From: a virus
Virus record (IMG/VR): IMGVR_UViG_3300029309_000141
Coordinates: 12,115 to 33,380 of that record
Reading direction: 5' to 3' (one strand)
DNA: 21,266 bases
Below the pieces are notes generated by a model that worked only from the letters and a program-made list of their open reading frames with translations, was not told the DNA's origin and ran no database searches. Of the stretch, positions 1-5,607 are shown one piece after another; position 1 is the stretch's first letter; every line of letters starts with the position of its first letter. Both the position numbers and the translations under genes were made by a program.

Positions 1-10
1 TTATTTTGTG

Positions 11-217
11 ATGGAAAAGAAATCTTGTAAATGCGCAGAAACAATTAAGCAGCTCAAAAAAGATCGGGATCGATTGGCTGAGGAGAATAGTAATATTTTA
101 ACAATTAGTAGCTCACACAAAGAATTAAACGGGGAGCTGCAAGTAAAATTAACAGCGGCTGAAAAAAAAATAAAAGATTTTGAAGAAAATTACATAAGGA
201 TTGATGGCAAGGAATAA
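11..217 (+). CDS. small coiled-coil hypothetical protein
   Basis: This encodes a 68-residue highly charged protein that I do not recognise. From about residue 8 to 60 it is almost entirely Lys/Glu/Asp/Gln/Leu in heptad-like spacing, which suggests one long helix or coiled coil. A CKC pair sits near the N terminus. The ATG at 11 directly follows a GTG at 8 that could also start it, and the frame is open to the window edge, so a longer 5' end cannot be excluded. Its 3' end overlaps the next gene by 14 nt, which implies co-translation. A structural or regulatory partner role is possible but unsupported. Confidence 0.5.
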   Translation: MEKKSCKCAETIKQLKKDRDRLAEENSNILTISSSHKELNGELQVKLTAAEKKIKDFEENYIRIDGKE

Positions 218-581
218 TTATTACAATCGAGGAGATCACTACTCAGAATGGCACAGATCTTTAAAAAATGATTTAGGCTATATTGATATTGATAGCGTTG
301 GTATCTGCTTAAAATGCAAAGCTCCGTTGTACTTGGCGGAGACTACATTTGATGTTGGACAAGCCTGGAAAGCAACAACCACAACTGAGGCACTAGCCAG
401 GATGGCTAATCTACCTAGTTTTTTAATTTTTTATAAAGTTGAAGACAATGCTGTCGTTAGTTTTAGAGTTAAGCAGCTCACGCCAGAAAAAGATAAAAAA
501 GAAGTATTGATCGAGCCTAGAGCTTGGGTTCAAGCAATGGAGCTGCTGCAAGATCGACATAACCTGGTGTGTAAAAAATGA
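204..581 (+). CDS. hypothetical protein, possible degenerate PD-(D/E)XK nuclease fold
   Basis: This is a 125-residue protein with AAGGA just upstream of the ATG at 204; a TTG at 201 is the alternative start. Visible features are WHR at residues 16-18, an IDID strand at 27-30, a CLKC pair at 35-38, a strand PLYLAET at 41-47 and an alanine-rich helix followed by PSFLIFY at 71-77. The order Asp in a strand, then Glu in a strand, then a helix resembles the PD-(D/E)XK nuclease core found in some small phage proteins. However, the lysine expected two residues after Glu46 is Thr here, so an active nuclease is doubtful. It overlaps the preceding and following genes. Function is unassigned. Confidence 0.5.
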   Translation: MARNNYYNRGDHYSEWHRSLKNDLGYIDIDSVGICLKCKAPLYLAETTFDVGQAWKATTTTEALARMANLPSFLIFYKVEDNAVVSFRVKQLTPEKDKKEVLIEPRAWVQAMELLQDRHNLVCKK

Positions 582-1162
582 GCTTATATTTTGTCGGCGA
601 TCTAAATGTTATGTATGATAAAAGGCTCACGCCATCCGATAAATTGGTTTATTTTTGCTTAGTTGGGTTCATGAATGTTAAAGACGGCAAATGCTATCCA
701 AGATATGCCACAATTAAGGAGCGCACGGGTATTAGTATTAGCTCAATCCAGAGATCCATTAAACACCTTGCCAGACACAACCTAATTACAATTAAGCGGC
801 TTGCCTCTACTAATTTATATTATCTAGGAAGACAAAAAATATTACAAGAAACTATTAAAAAACGAGTGATAGGTAAATTTGACATATCCGATAGGTCAAA
901 TAGAGGTGTATTAATAAAACCATCTTATATAACTAATAGATCTAGTAAGTATAATAAAACATCCTCCCCCCACACTGATAAACATTCTATAAGCTATAAA
1001 GGAGAGACTTTCGAATTATATGGTAAAGAGGGTTTCTGGAATGAGTATTATTGTAAAAAGACGGGTCTGAAAATCCGAAAGCATAGTTTCCAGAATACTA
1101 TTGAGGAGGTAGAAACCTCAAAAAAAAAGTTTGAGGCTGCTGCCTCTCGGGTGGTGGCTTGA
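578..1162 (+). CDS. winged helix-turn-helix protein, replication-initiator-like
   Basis: This is a 194-residue putative DNA-binding protein. Residues 15-85 fit the HTH_36-type winged helix used by phage and plasmid replication initiators: LTPSDKLVYFCL (first helix), a CYPRYATIKERTG segment, then GISISSIQRSIKHLARHNLI as the recognition helix, and a wing (ITIKRL...LYYLG). The C-terminal half is basic and unrecognised. Expected roles in such families are origin binding or transcriptional control; which one applies here cannot be told, since no helicase or primase gene is in view. The ATG overlaps the upstream stop as ATGA, implying translational coupling. It is a candidate to bind the inverted repeats at 2439-2513 or 3106-3120 (inference). 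Confidence 0.7.
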   Translation: MSLYFVGDLNVMYDKRLTPSDKLVYFCLVGFMNVKDGKCYPRYATIKERTGISISSIQRSIKHLARHNLITIKRLASTNLYYLGRQKILQETIKKRVIGKFDISDRSNRGVLIKPSYITNRSSKYNKTSSPHTDKHSISYKGETFELYGKEGFWNEYYCKKTGLKIRKHSFQNTIEEVETSKKKFEAAASRVVA

Positions 1163-1566
1163 AGATAATAGCACATAAGATAGTTGAGGTGTTTTCGATA
1201 GCTGGGACCGCTGAAAGGCTTATGCCTACTATAACTAAACCTGGACAACCCAAAATGTTTGATCTTTTACAAATGAGCTACGATAAAAAGGATCTAGGCT
1301 ATTATGATAAAAAAGGCTTAAAATTAAGAGCTAACAGCAAACAGATCACTTGCTGGGAATTAGCCATAGATTTATTGCTAAAACTTGAAAAAATTGAAGA
1401 TAGACGGCTTGTCTGGGCTAGAGCAATGAGGTTCAATTGGTCGGCTTTAGGGAGGCAATTCGGTTGTCATAGGGTCACTATAAAAAGAAGATACAAAACA
1501 ATAATTTTGGATCTTGAATTTAAACTTGATAAAATAACAATAGACAGAATAGACAATTTAATTTAA
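1159..1566 (+). CDS. DUF6362-like helix-turn-helix protein
   Basis: This is a 135-residue protein whose C-terminal half carries a clear HTH. WELAIDLLLKLE is followed by DRRLVWARA, then NWSALGRQFGCHRVTIKRRY (residues about 92-111). This pattern resembles the DUF6362 family of small phage/prophage proteins, recalled from memory and not searched. The N-terminal stretch IVEVFSIAGTAERL also fits that family, so I keep the TTG start at 1159 (TTGA overlap with the previous stop). The ATG at 1222, preceded by AAAGG, is a plausible alternative. Families of this type sit near terminase genes and may bind packaging or regulatory DNA. The last 27 nt, coding IDRIDNLI and the stop, recur nearly unchanged at 19575-19601. 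Confidence 0.6.
   Translation: MKIIAHKIVEVFSIAGTAERLMPTITKPGQPKMFDLLQMSYDKKDLGYYDKKGLKLRANSKQITCWELAIDLLLKLEKIEDRRLVWARAMRFNWSALGRQFGCHRVTIKRRYKTIILDLEFKLDKITIDRIDNLI
1540..1566 (+). repeat. 27-nt near-repeat, copy A
   Basis: This stretch at the 3' end of the preceding gene matches 19575-19601 at 24 of 27 positions by eye. Both copies begin ATAGACAGAAT, end in TAA, and would encode IDRID(N/K)LI plus stop. Copy A is coding; copy B lies after a stop codon before the tail fibre gene. Confidence 0.6.
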
Positions 1567-1598
1567 GGAGATAAATAGGGTCAAAGTAATGTTTTTTT

Positions 1599-1856
1599 AT
1601 GGTTGGAAGACCCCTACACAAAATACAATGCGAGAGCTACACACGCAGCTCTAATTACACCAAGCAATGCAGATGCAAAGGATATTTTCAAAAGACTTCT
1701 GGCAAGTATCGCTGCAAGTTTCATGGAGGAGCATCAACGGGACCCAAATCAGAAAAGGGTAGATTGACGGCTTTAAGAAATCTGAATTGCTTTAAAAATT
1801 ATACGGATGAACAATTATTAAAATGGATCAAATTGAAAAGATATGCGAAAGACTAG
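1599..1856 (+). CDS. HGGxSTG-domain small protein, probable zinc-binding
   Basis: This is an 85-residue basic protein with the recognisable HGGASTGPKS motif at residues 42-51. It is preceded by Cys11, Cys24, Cys26 and Cys39, an arrangement suited to holding a zinc ion together with His42. The HGGxSTG family is common in phage and prophage regions next to terminase genes and has no firmly established biochemical role that I can state. An AAGGAG upstream (1565-1570) is too far from the ATG at 1599 to be a normal ribosome binding site, so the start rests on the conserved GRP-type N terminus. It overlaps the small terminase gene by 34 nt, which ties it to the packaging module. Confidence 0.65.
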   Translation: MVGRPLHKIQCESYTRSSNYTKQCRCKGYFQKTSGKYRCKFHGGASTGPKSEKGRLTALRNLNCFKNYTDEQLLKWIKLKRYAKD

Positions 1857-2269
1857 AATTAGGGGAACCTCTTTCTGTTATTTGTAAAGACAAAGACTTT
1901 CCAGATGTAAGCACAATTTATAAAAAGTGCAGAGCAGATGAACGGCTTAAAGAAAAAATAATGGCAGCTAGACAAACGGGTGTTTGGACTTTGCTCGATA
2001 AAATTGCAGAGGATATGCAAATACCAAAGACACCACAAGAAACACATTTCTTAAGGGAAAAATGGAGCCATATAAGATGGCTTGCAACAAAACTCGCAAG
2101 CACAACATTTGGCGACAAATCACAAGTACAACAAAAAATTGATAATCATTTAATAATTAGTTGGGGGGAGCCATCCAATGACAAAGAAGTTAAAACAATA
2201 CTGGATCAAGTACCAGGTTTGGATGTTAAAGAATTACCTGGAGCTGTCGGGAATAATCAAAAAGGATAA
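1823..2269 (+). CDS. putative terminase small subunit
   Basis: This is a 148-residue protein with the layout of Sf6-type small terminases. An N-terminal HTH region (ICERLELGEPLSVICKD, then a PDVSTIYKK recognition segment, residues about 7-35) is followed by a helical region with RQTGVWTLLDKIAEDM and WLATKLASTTFGDK, matching the family's typical WLAAKLxPxxYGDK-like ending of the core. The C-terminal 35 residues would contact the large subunit in this family. Small terminases form rings that recognise the packaging site and stimulate the large subunit's ATPase. The gene is separated from the large subunit gene by about 1.6 kb holding an independent transcription unit and small genes, which is unusual. 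Confidence 0.7.
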   Translation: MDQIEKICERLELGEPLSVICKDKDFPDVSTIYKKCRADERLKEKIMAARQTGVWTLLDKIAEDMQIPKTPQETHFLREKWSHIRWLATKLASTTFGDKSQVQQKIDNHLIISWGEPSNDKEVKTILDQVPGLDVKELPGAVGNNQKG

Positions 2270-2271
2270 CC

Positions 2272-2421
2272 ATGGCACTAACAACAAGACAAAAGACAAC
2301 ACTAAAAAAACATAGTAAGCATCATACAGCGAAACACATGGCGAGCATGCGGAAAAACATGAAAGCGGGAATGTCGTTCACAAAATCGCATAAAATCGCA
2401 ATGAAGAAAATCGGAAGATAA
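2272..2421 (+). CDS. small basic protein (49 aa), marine-phage type
   Basis: This short gene encodes 49 residues and starts at an ATG 3 nt after the small terminase stop, with AAAGGA at 2261-2266 as ribosome binding site. The product is rich in Lys, His and Met: an N-terminal KKHSKHH run, a MASMRKNMKAG segment at residues 23-33 and a conserved-looking SFTKSHKIAMKKIG ending. I recall similar tiny proteins with an SFxxAHxxAMKxxG ending from uncultured marine phage genomes. The charge suggests nucleic-acid binding or virion association, but function is unknown. Shares the NMKAG string with the 47-residue protein at 9473-9616. Confidence 0.6.
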   Translation: MALTTRQKTTLKKHSKHHTAKHMASMRKNMKAGMSFTKSHKIAMKKIGR

Positions 2422-2438
2422 ACAAGAACAAACAAAGA

Positions 2439-2513
2439 ACAAATAATATATTGCGTATTTGTCATTTATCTTGACACAATGTCAATGCTCATGTTAAGAA
2501 GAGCTAACTTAAC
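2439..2513 (+). promoter_or_regulatory. promoter/operator region with three inverted repeats
   Basis: Three inverted repeats lie in 75 bp ahead of the next gene: ACAAATA/TATTTGT (2439-2445/2456-2462), TTGACA-CAA-TGTCAA (2471-2485) and GTTAAG/CTTAAC (2493-2498/2508-2513). TTGACA at 2471-2476 is a perfect sigma70-type -35. A poor -10 (TAAGAA at 2495-2500, preceded by TG) follows at 18 bp. The -35 being one arm of a palindrome suggests repression by a dimeric protein (inference). An AAGGAG at 2514-2519 then serves the gene at 2528. Confidence 0.5.
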
Positions 2514-2527
2514 AAGGAGCAGAAAAA

Positions 2528-2962
2528 ATGGAAACAATACAAGCAAAAAATACAGAGCCAAGAGTTGAAAAATCTTGCGCTGTATTAGTTAAGAAAGCGT
2601 ATCAAGATCATTTAAAAGATTTTACAAAAGCTAAAAATTTTCTTGATATAGATAAGTCTGAAAGAAATAAGTTTGAAGAATTTTTATCAGATGATTATCA
2701 AGAGTTAAATCAATACGAAGATTTTTTTGACTATGTTAATCAAGCGGGTCTTTGTTTTGATAGAGTTAAAGGTGGCAGAGAAGTCTATTGGAGATGGCAG
2801 CTTTCCTGGGGTGGTCCAAGCGATGATTTTAGACTTTATGACAACGGAGATCTTGAATATTGGTATTTAGATTGGGGCGATGGTGCTTGCGTAAATGTTA
2901 AAGACGAGATCTTTCAAAATATAATGGAAAATTTTAAAGATCTTTCGCAGCCTTGCGACTAA
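2528..2962 (+). CDS. hypothetical acidic protein in its own transcription unit
   Basis: This is a 144-residue acidic protein that I cannot assign. The N-terminal half (residues 15-70) is helical and charged. The C-terminal half has an aromatic-rich beta-like region: VYWRWQLSWGGPSDDFRLY at 86-104 and EYWYLDWGDGA at 110-120, with WGGPSDDF and DWGDGA the most distinctive motifs. Similar WGGPSD/DWxDGA segments occur, to my recollection, in hypothetical proteins of phages and bacteria without known function. The ribosome binding site AAGGAG is 8 nt from the ATG. The gene is flanked by a promoter/operator region upstream and a strong terminator just downstream, so it is probably expressed separately from the packaging genes around it. 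Confidence 0.6.
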   Translation: METIQAKNTEPRVEKSCAVLVKKAYQDHLKDFTKAKNFLDIDKSERNKFEEFLSDDYQELNQYEDFFDYVNQAGLCFDRVKGGREVYWRWQLSWGGPSDDFRLYDNGDLEYWYLDWGDGACVNVKDEIFQNIMENFKDLSQPCD

Positions 2963-2984
2963 TAAAGTAATTAAAAAGTTATAG

Positions 2985-3016
2985 AGCTGAGGGAGGAAAC
3001 TCCCTTGGCTTTTTTT
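2985..3016 (+). terminator. intrinsic terminator with GAAA tetraloop
   Basis: An 11-bp stem (2985-2995 with 3000-3010, two G-T wobbles) closes a GAAA tetraloop at 2996-2999. A run of seven T (3010-3016) follows directly. It lies 22 nt after the stop of the gene at 2528-2962 and should end its transcript. Confidence 0.85.
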
Positions 3017-3105
3017 ATATCTTGCTTAAACCTGGTTTGAAGTTGGTATCTGGTTGGAAGAGCCACGCTCCTCACGCACGCAGCATGGAGTTCTACCTGG
3101 GTTGG

Positions 3106-3120
3106 TAGGTATGATACCTA
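3106..3120. promoter_or_regulatory. 15-nt palindrome, operator-like
   Basis: TAGGTATGATACCTA is perfectly symmetric around one central G and contains TATGAT, a five-of-six match to a -10 box, with no good -35 at 16-18 bp upstream. A dimeric repressor site or an RNA stem are both possible. Confidence 0.4.
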
Positions 3121-3255
3121 TCGACAAAGCCTATAAATAAAAGATTATTCTACAAAGTAGAGAGTAAACAGAGAGTTGACGAGGTAAAAAGCCTAGAAAA
3201 AAAGTAAAAATCAAGGCTTGCGTGACGGGTGTACCCGCTAAACATGGCGCATTTT

Positions 3256-3269
3256 TATATATATATATA
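3256..3269. repeat. (TA)7 simple repeat
   Basis: Seven TA units form an easily melted stretch 35 nt before the gene at 3304. A CA-rich segment (3282-3302) follows it. Confidence 0.8.
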
Positions 3270-3303
3270 CTTGGGAATTTAACACACATACACACAGACA
3301 CAG

Positions 3304-3576
3304 ATGAGAAAAGAACACAAAAGCAAAACTGGTGGATTGACTGCAAAAGGAAGAGCTTACTTTAAAAGAACTGAGGGATCTAATTTAAAACCCCCAGTAA
3401 AATCTGGAAAAAATCCAAGAAGGGTCAGCTTTGCTGCCAGATTTGCTGGCATGAAAGGCGCAATGAAAGATGACAAGGGTAAGCCTACAAGAAAAGCTCT
3501 GGCTCTCAAGAAGTGGGGATTTAGCTCGGTAGCCGCAGCAAGAAATTTTGTAAAAAATAATAAGAAGACAGCATAG
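3304..3576 (+). CDS. small basic protein, DUF6321-like
   Basis: This is a 90-residue very basic protein. GGLTAKGRAYFKRTEGSNLK at residues 10-29, RRVSFAARFAGMKG at 39-52 and GKPTRKALALKKWGF further on match the pattern I associate with DUF6321 proteins of marine phages (GGLTxxGRxxYNRxTGSNLKxPV, then SFCxRMxGMKG, then RKALxxWxC). Here the usual FCxRM cysteine is absent (SFAARFAGMKG). Role unknown; the charge suggests nucleic-acid or virion binding. The ATG lacks a Shine-Dalgarno and is preceded by a CA-rich leader, unlike most genes in the window; a stop at 3280-3282 leaves no other start. The next gene follows without a gap. Confidence 0.65.
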   Translation: MRKEHKSKTGGLTAKGRAYFKRTEGSNLKPPVKSGKNPRRVSFAARFAGMKGAMKDDKGKPTRKALALKKWGFSSVAAARNFVKNNKKTA

Positions 3577-3774
3577 ATGGCACACAATAAATATACAGAT
3601 AGTTTAATAACAGCTATGGTTTTTACCAACGAAGACACTAACGGATTGGTAATACACCTAAACGGATTTGAGGATGAGCAGCACGCTCATAAATTTTTAA
3701 AAAAAATAATGAACAAAAGCGGCATCGAATACAAATCTATTCGAGATATTTTTGATTTACCAACAATACACTAG
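3577..3774 (+). CDS. small hypothetical protein
   Basis: This is a 65-residue protein starting directly after the previous stop (TAG then ATG), so it probably depends on translational coupling; only a weak purine stretch precedes it. The sequence reads as an alpha/beta mini-domain: a strand SLITAMVF, a strand GLVIHLNGF, then a helix DEQHAHKFLKKIM and a C-terminal IFDLPTIH. No motif I recognise. Its stop TAG overlaps the AGGAGG that serves the next gene. Confidence 0.5.
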   Translation: MAHNKYTDSLITAMVFTNEDTNGLVIHLNGFEDEQHAHKFLKKIMNKSGIEYKSIRDIFDLPTIH

Positions 3775-3782
3775 GAGGATTA

Positions 3783-3878
3783 ATGAAACTGAAAGATCAC
3801 ATTCCACATATTGTTAAGGAACACAAAACAATCTGTGCAGTTGTAGCAGTAGTTATTATTGTATTAGCTATTTTATAA
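3783..3878 (+). CDS. 31-residue single-pass membrane peptide
   Basis: A perfect AGGAGG at 3773-3778, overlapping the upstream stop, lies 4 nt before the ATG. The 31-residue product has a short charged N terminus (KLKDHIPHIVKEHK) followed by an uninterrupted hydrophobic segment from residue 17 to the end (ICAVVAVVIIVLAIL), long enough for one membrane crossing. The stop overlaps the terminase ATG as TAATG. Tiny membrane proteins at this position are seen in marine podoviruses; holin, antiholin or terminase-associated membrane roles are all guesses. Confidence 0.6.
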   Translation: MKLKDHIPHIVKEHKTICAVVAVVIIVLAIL

Positions 3879-5155
3879 TGAAAGTTGAAATACCTTATAC
3901 ACCTAGACCATTGCAAGCAGAGCTGCATAATAGTTTAGACAAGTATAGATTTGCGGTGTTAAGCTGCCATAGAAGATTTGGCAAAACTGTCTGTATGCTC
4001 AACCACCTAATAAGAGCTGCTTTACAGAATAAGTTGAAAAATCCGAGGTATGCGTATATTGCGCCAACATATAAACAAGCTAAAGCAATTGCATTTGATT
4101 ATTTAAAAATGTTTGCTGGAGCTATACCAGGTACAACATTTAATGAAACAGAGCTTAGATGTGATTTACCAAATGGATCTAGGATAACTCTTTTATCTAG
4201 TGAGGCGGGGGATAGTCTAAGAGGATTATTTCTTGATGGAGTTTGCATAGATGAGACAGCGCAAATAGAACCAAAACTTTGGAATGAAATAATAAGACCC
4301 GCATTATCTGACAGAAAAGGTTTTTGTTATTTTATTGGTACTCCAGCGGGGATGGGTAATTTATTTTATGAATTATACCAATATGCTTTAGGAGATCCAA
4401 AGTGGATGACTTATATAGCTAAGGCAAGTGAAACTAATATTATTGACCAGGAAGAGTTGGATGCAGCCAAAGCTCAAATGGGAGATACAAAGTATCGACA
4501 AGAATTTGAGTGTGATTGGATTGCAAATATTGAGGGATCTATATTTGGAGACATAATTAAAAATTTAGAAGAGAGAAAACAATTAACTAGAATAACTTAT
4601 GATCCTAGCCTAGAGGTTCATACCGCATGGGATCTAGGAGTTGATGATAGTACAGCGATTGTTTTTTTTCAAAGACTAGGAAACTCTTTTTTAATAATTG
4701 ATTATTACGAAAACAGAAGAGAGGGATTACCTCACTATGTCCAAGTTATAAAAGATAAAGATTATATTTACGGAGAGCATTTTGCTCCCCACGATATAGA
4801 AGTCACAGAATTTTCAACGGGTAAGACTAGATTAGATGTAGCTTACCAATTGGGAGTTAGGTTTAGAATTTTACCTAAATTACCTTTAGAAGATGGTATC
4901 CATAGTACCAAGATGGTTTTACCTAGATGTTGGTTTGACATCGAGAATACAAAACCATTGATAGATGCTTTGAGACAATACCATCGAAAGTATAATGAAA
5001 AAATTAAAATGTTTTCTAATAAACCAGTTAAAGATTGGTCCAGCCACGCAGTTGATGCGATGAGGTATATGGCAATATCTGTAAATGATTTAGCGGAAAA
5101 AACAAAACCAAATCAAACTATAACACTAAACGAATATTCAATACACGGAGACTAA
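3878..5155 (+). CDS. terL: terminase large subunit
   Basis: This is a 425-residue DNA-packaging motor with both enzyme centres visible. The ATPase has Walker A as CHRRFGKT at residues 30-37, Walker B VCIDE at 122-126 (Asp125 and the catalytic Glu126), and the coupling motif GTPAG at 154-158. The C-terminal RNase H-like nuclease has its first Asp in AWDLG (Asp252), a second acidic site near PHDIEV (Asp306) and the final Asp393 in SHAVDAMRY. It translocates genome DNA through the portal into the prohead using ATP and cuts the DNA. Length is near the low end of the family (about 420-600). It starts at TAATG, coupled to the membrane peptide upstream; the portal lies two small genes downstream. 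Confidence 0.95.
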   Translation: MKVEIPYTPRPLQAELHNSLDKYRFAVLSCHRRFGKTVCMLNHLIRAALQNKLKNPRYAYIAPTYKQAKAIAFDYLKMFAGAIPGTTFNETELRCDLPNGSRITLLSSEAGDSLRGLFLDGVCIDETAQIEPKLWNEIIRPALSDRKGFCYFIGTPAGMGNLFYELYQYALGDPKWMTYIAKASETNIIDQEELDAAKAQMGDTKYRQEFECDWIANIEGSIFGDIIKNLEERKQLTRITYDPSLEVHTAWDLGVDDSTAIVFFQRLGNSFLIIDYYENRREGLPHYVQVIKDKDYIYGEHFAPHDIEVTEFSTGKTRLDVAYQLGVRFRILPKLPLEDGIHSTKMVLPRCWFDIENTKPLIDALRQYHRKYNEKIKMFSNKPVKDWSSHAVDAMRYMAISVNDLAEKTKPNQTITLNEYSIHGD

Positions 5156-5156
5156 C

Positions 5157-5384
5157 ATGGGATTTTTAAAACCAAAGATACCAGCGATGCCACCTATTCC
5201 ACCCGTTCAACCCGCTCCCGAGCCACCAAAATTTGATGATGCTGAAAGAGCAGAGGCAGAGGCAAGAAGAAGAGCAAAATTAAGAAATCAAAGAACTGGA
5301 AGATCATCAACTATTCTTACTGGAGCTGATGGCTTAGAAGATGACGATAGTAAGATAACAAAGAAAACTTTATTAGGAGGATAA
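5157..5384 (+). CDS. proline-rich RSSTILTG/LLGG protein, copy 1
   Basis: This is a 75-residue protein with a Pro-rich N-terminal third, a charged helix (DDAERAEAEARRRAKLR, residues 27-43), and the C-terminal block GRSSTILTGADGL ending TLLGG. It is paralogous to the next gene through that block. Proteins with an RxSTILTG...LLG ending are recurrent between terminase and portal or nearby in many phages; function unknown to me, with a head-tail connector or virion component plausible from position. The codons for LLGG contain AGGAGG (5375-5380), the ribosome binding site of the next gene, so the protein end and the translation signal share bases. Confidence 0.65.
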   Translation: MGFLKPKIPAMPPIPPVQPAPEPPKFDDAERAEAEARRRAKLRNQRTGRSSTILTGADGLEDDDSKITKKTLLGG

Positions 5385-5385
5385 T

Positions 5386-5607
5386 ATGGGAGGAGTAGCA
5401 AGAGTTATAAGACCACCAAAACCGCCTGCACCACCCGCTGTGCCAGCAGCACCAACGCCAACGAAACCAGAAGTTTCACAAGCATACGCTGCAACAACAA
5501 CTGACATGGGTAGAGGTAAAGGTAGATCTAGTACAATATTAACTGGAGCTAAAGGTTTAGGCGATAATAAATTAACAACATCCAAAAGAACTTTATTAGG
5601 AGGATAA
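5386..5607 (+). CDS. proline-rich RSSTILTG/LLGG protein, copy 2
   Basis: This is a 73-residue paralogue of the preceding gene. The N terminus differs (PPKPPAPPAVPAAPTPTKP at residues 10-28) and lacks the charged helix, but the C-terminal block GRSSTILTGAKGL and TLLGG is shared. Again the LLGG codons carry AGGAGG (5598-5603), 4 nt before the portal ATG. The Pro/Ala-rich N terminus is likely unstructured and the conserved C terminus probably docks on a shared partner (inference). One base separates its ATG from the preceding stop. Function unknown; position suggests a virion or head-tail junction role. Confidence 0.65.
   Translation: MGGVARVIRPPKPPAPPAVPAAPTPTKPEVSQAYAATTTDMGRGKGRSSTILTGAKGLGDNKLTTSKRTLLGG

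Larger units (their letters stand above)
3017..3303. other. non-coding, hairpin-rich region
   Basis: No credible gene lies in these 287 bp; the frames hold only very short ORFs with poor starts. Potential hairpins are AAACC-T-GGTTT (3028-3038), CTACC/GGTAG (3093-3097/3104-3108) competing with a TAGGTATGATACCTA stem (3106-3120), TTCTAC-AAA-GTAGAG (3148-3162), AAGCCT/AGGCTT around a 19-nt purine-rich loop (3189-3219) and CGGGT-GT-ACCCG (3226-3237). CTGGTT recurs at 3032 and 3050, with CTGGGTT at 3097. A TA repeat and a CA-rich leader without a Shine-Dalgarno follow. It could be an untranslated leader, a small RNA, a replication origin or a packaging site; the sequence does not decide. Confidence 0.5.

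Noticed and set aside
1048-1248. Minus-strand open frames here and elsewhere (for example 1859-2118, 3357-3638, 5373-5630, 14662-14862, 17909-18169).
   Set aside because: All lie opposite well-supported plus-strand genes, have no ribosome binding sites and resemble no family.
3028-3108. Possible tRNA, because AGTTGGTA resembles a D-loop and GGAGTTCTACC a T-arm.
   Set aside because: No acceptor pairing, no GGTTCGAxTCC T-arm and no anticodon stem can be formed.
3038-3132. Short open frame beginning with VGRATLL-like residues, faintly like the start of the HGGxSTG gene (shared GGTTGGAAGA).
   Set aside because: No start codon, no ribosome binding site, and the likeness to 1601-1610 stops after about ten bases.
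3244-3282. 12-codon frame through the TA repeat (ATG at 3244, stop at 3280).
   Set aside because: Far too short, no ribosome binding site, and made by the simple repeat.
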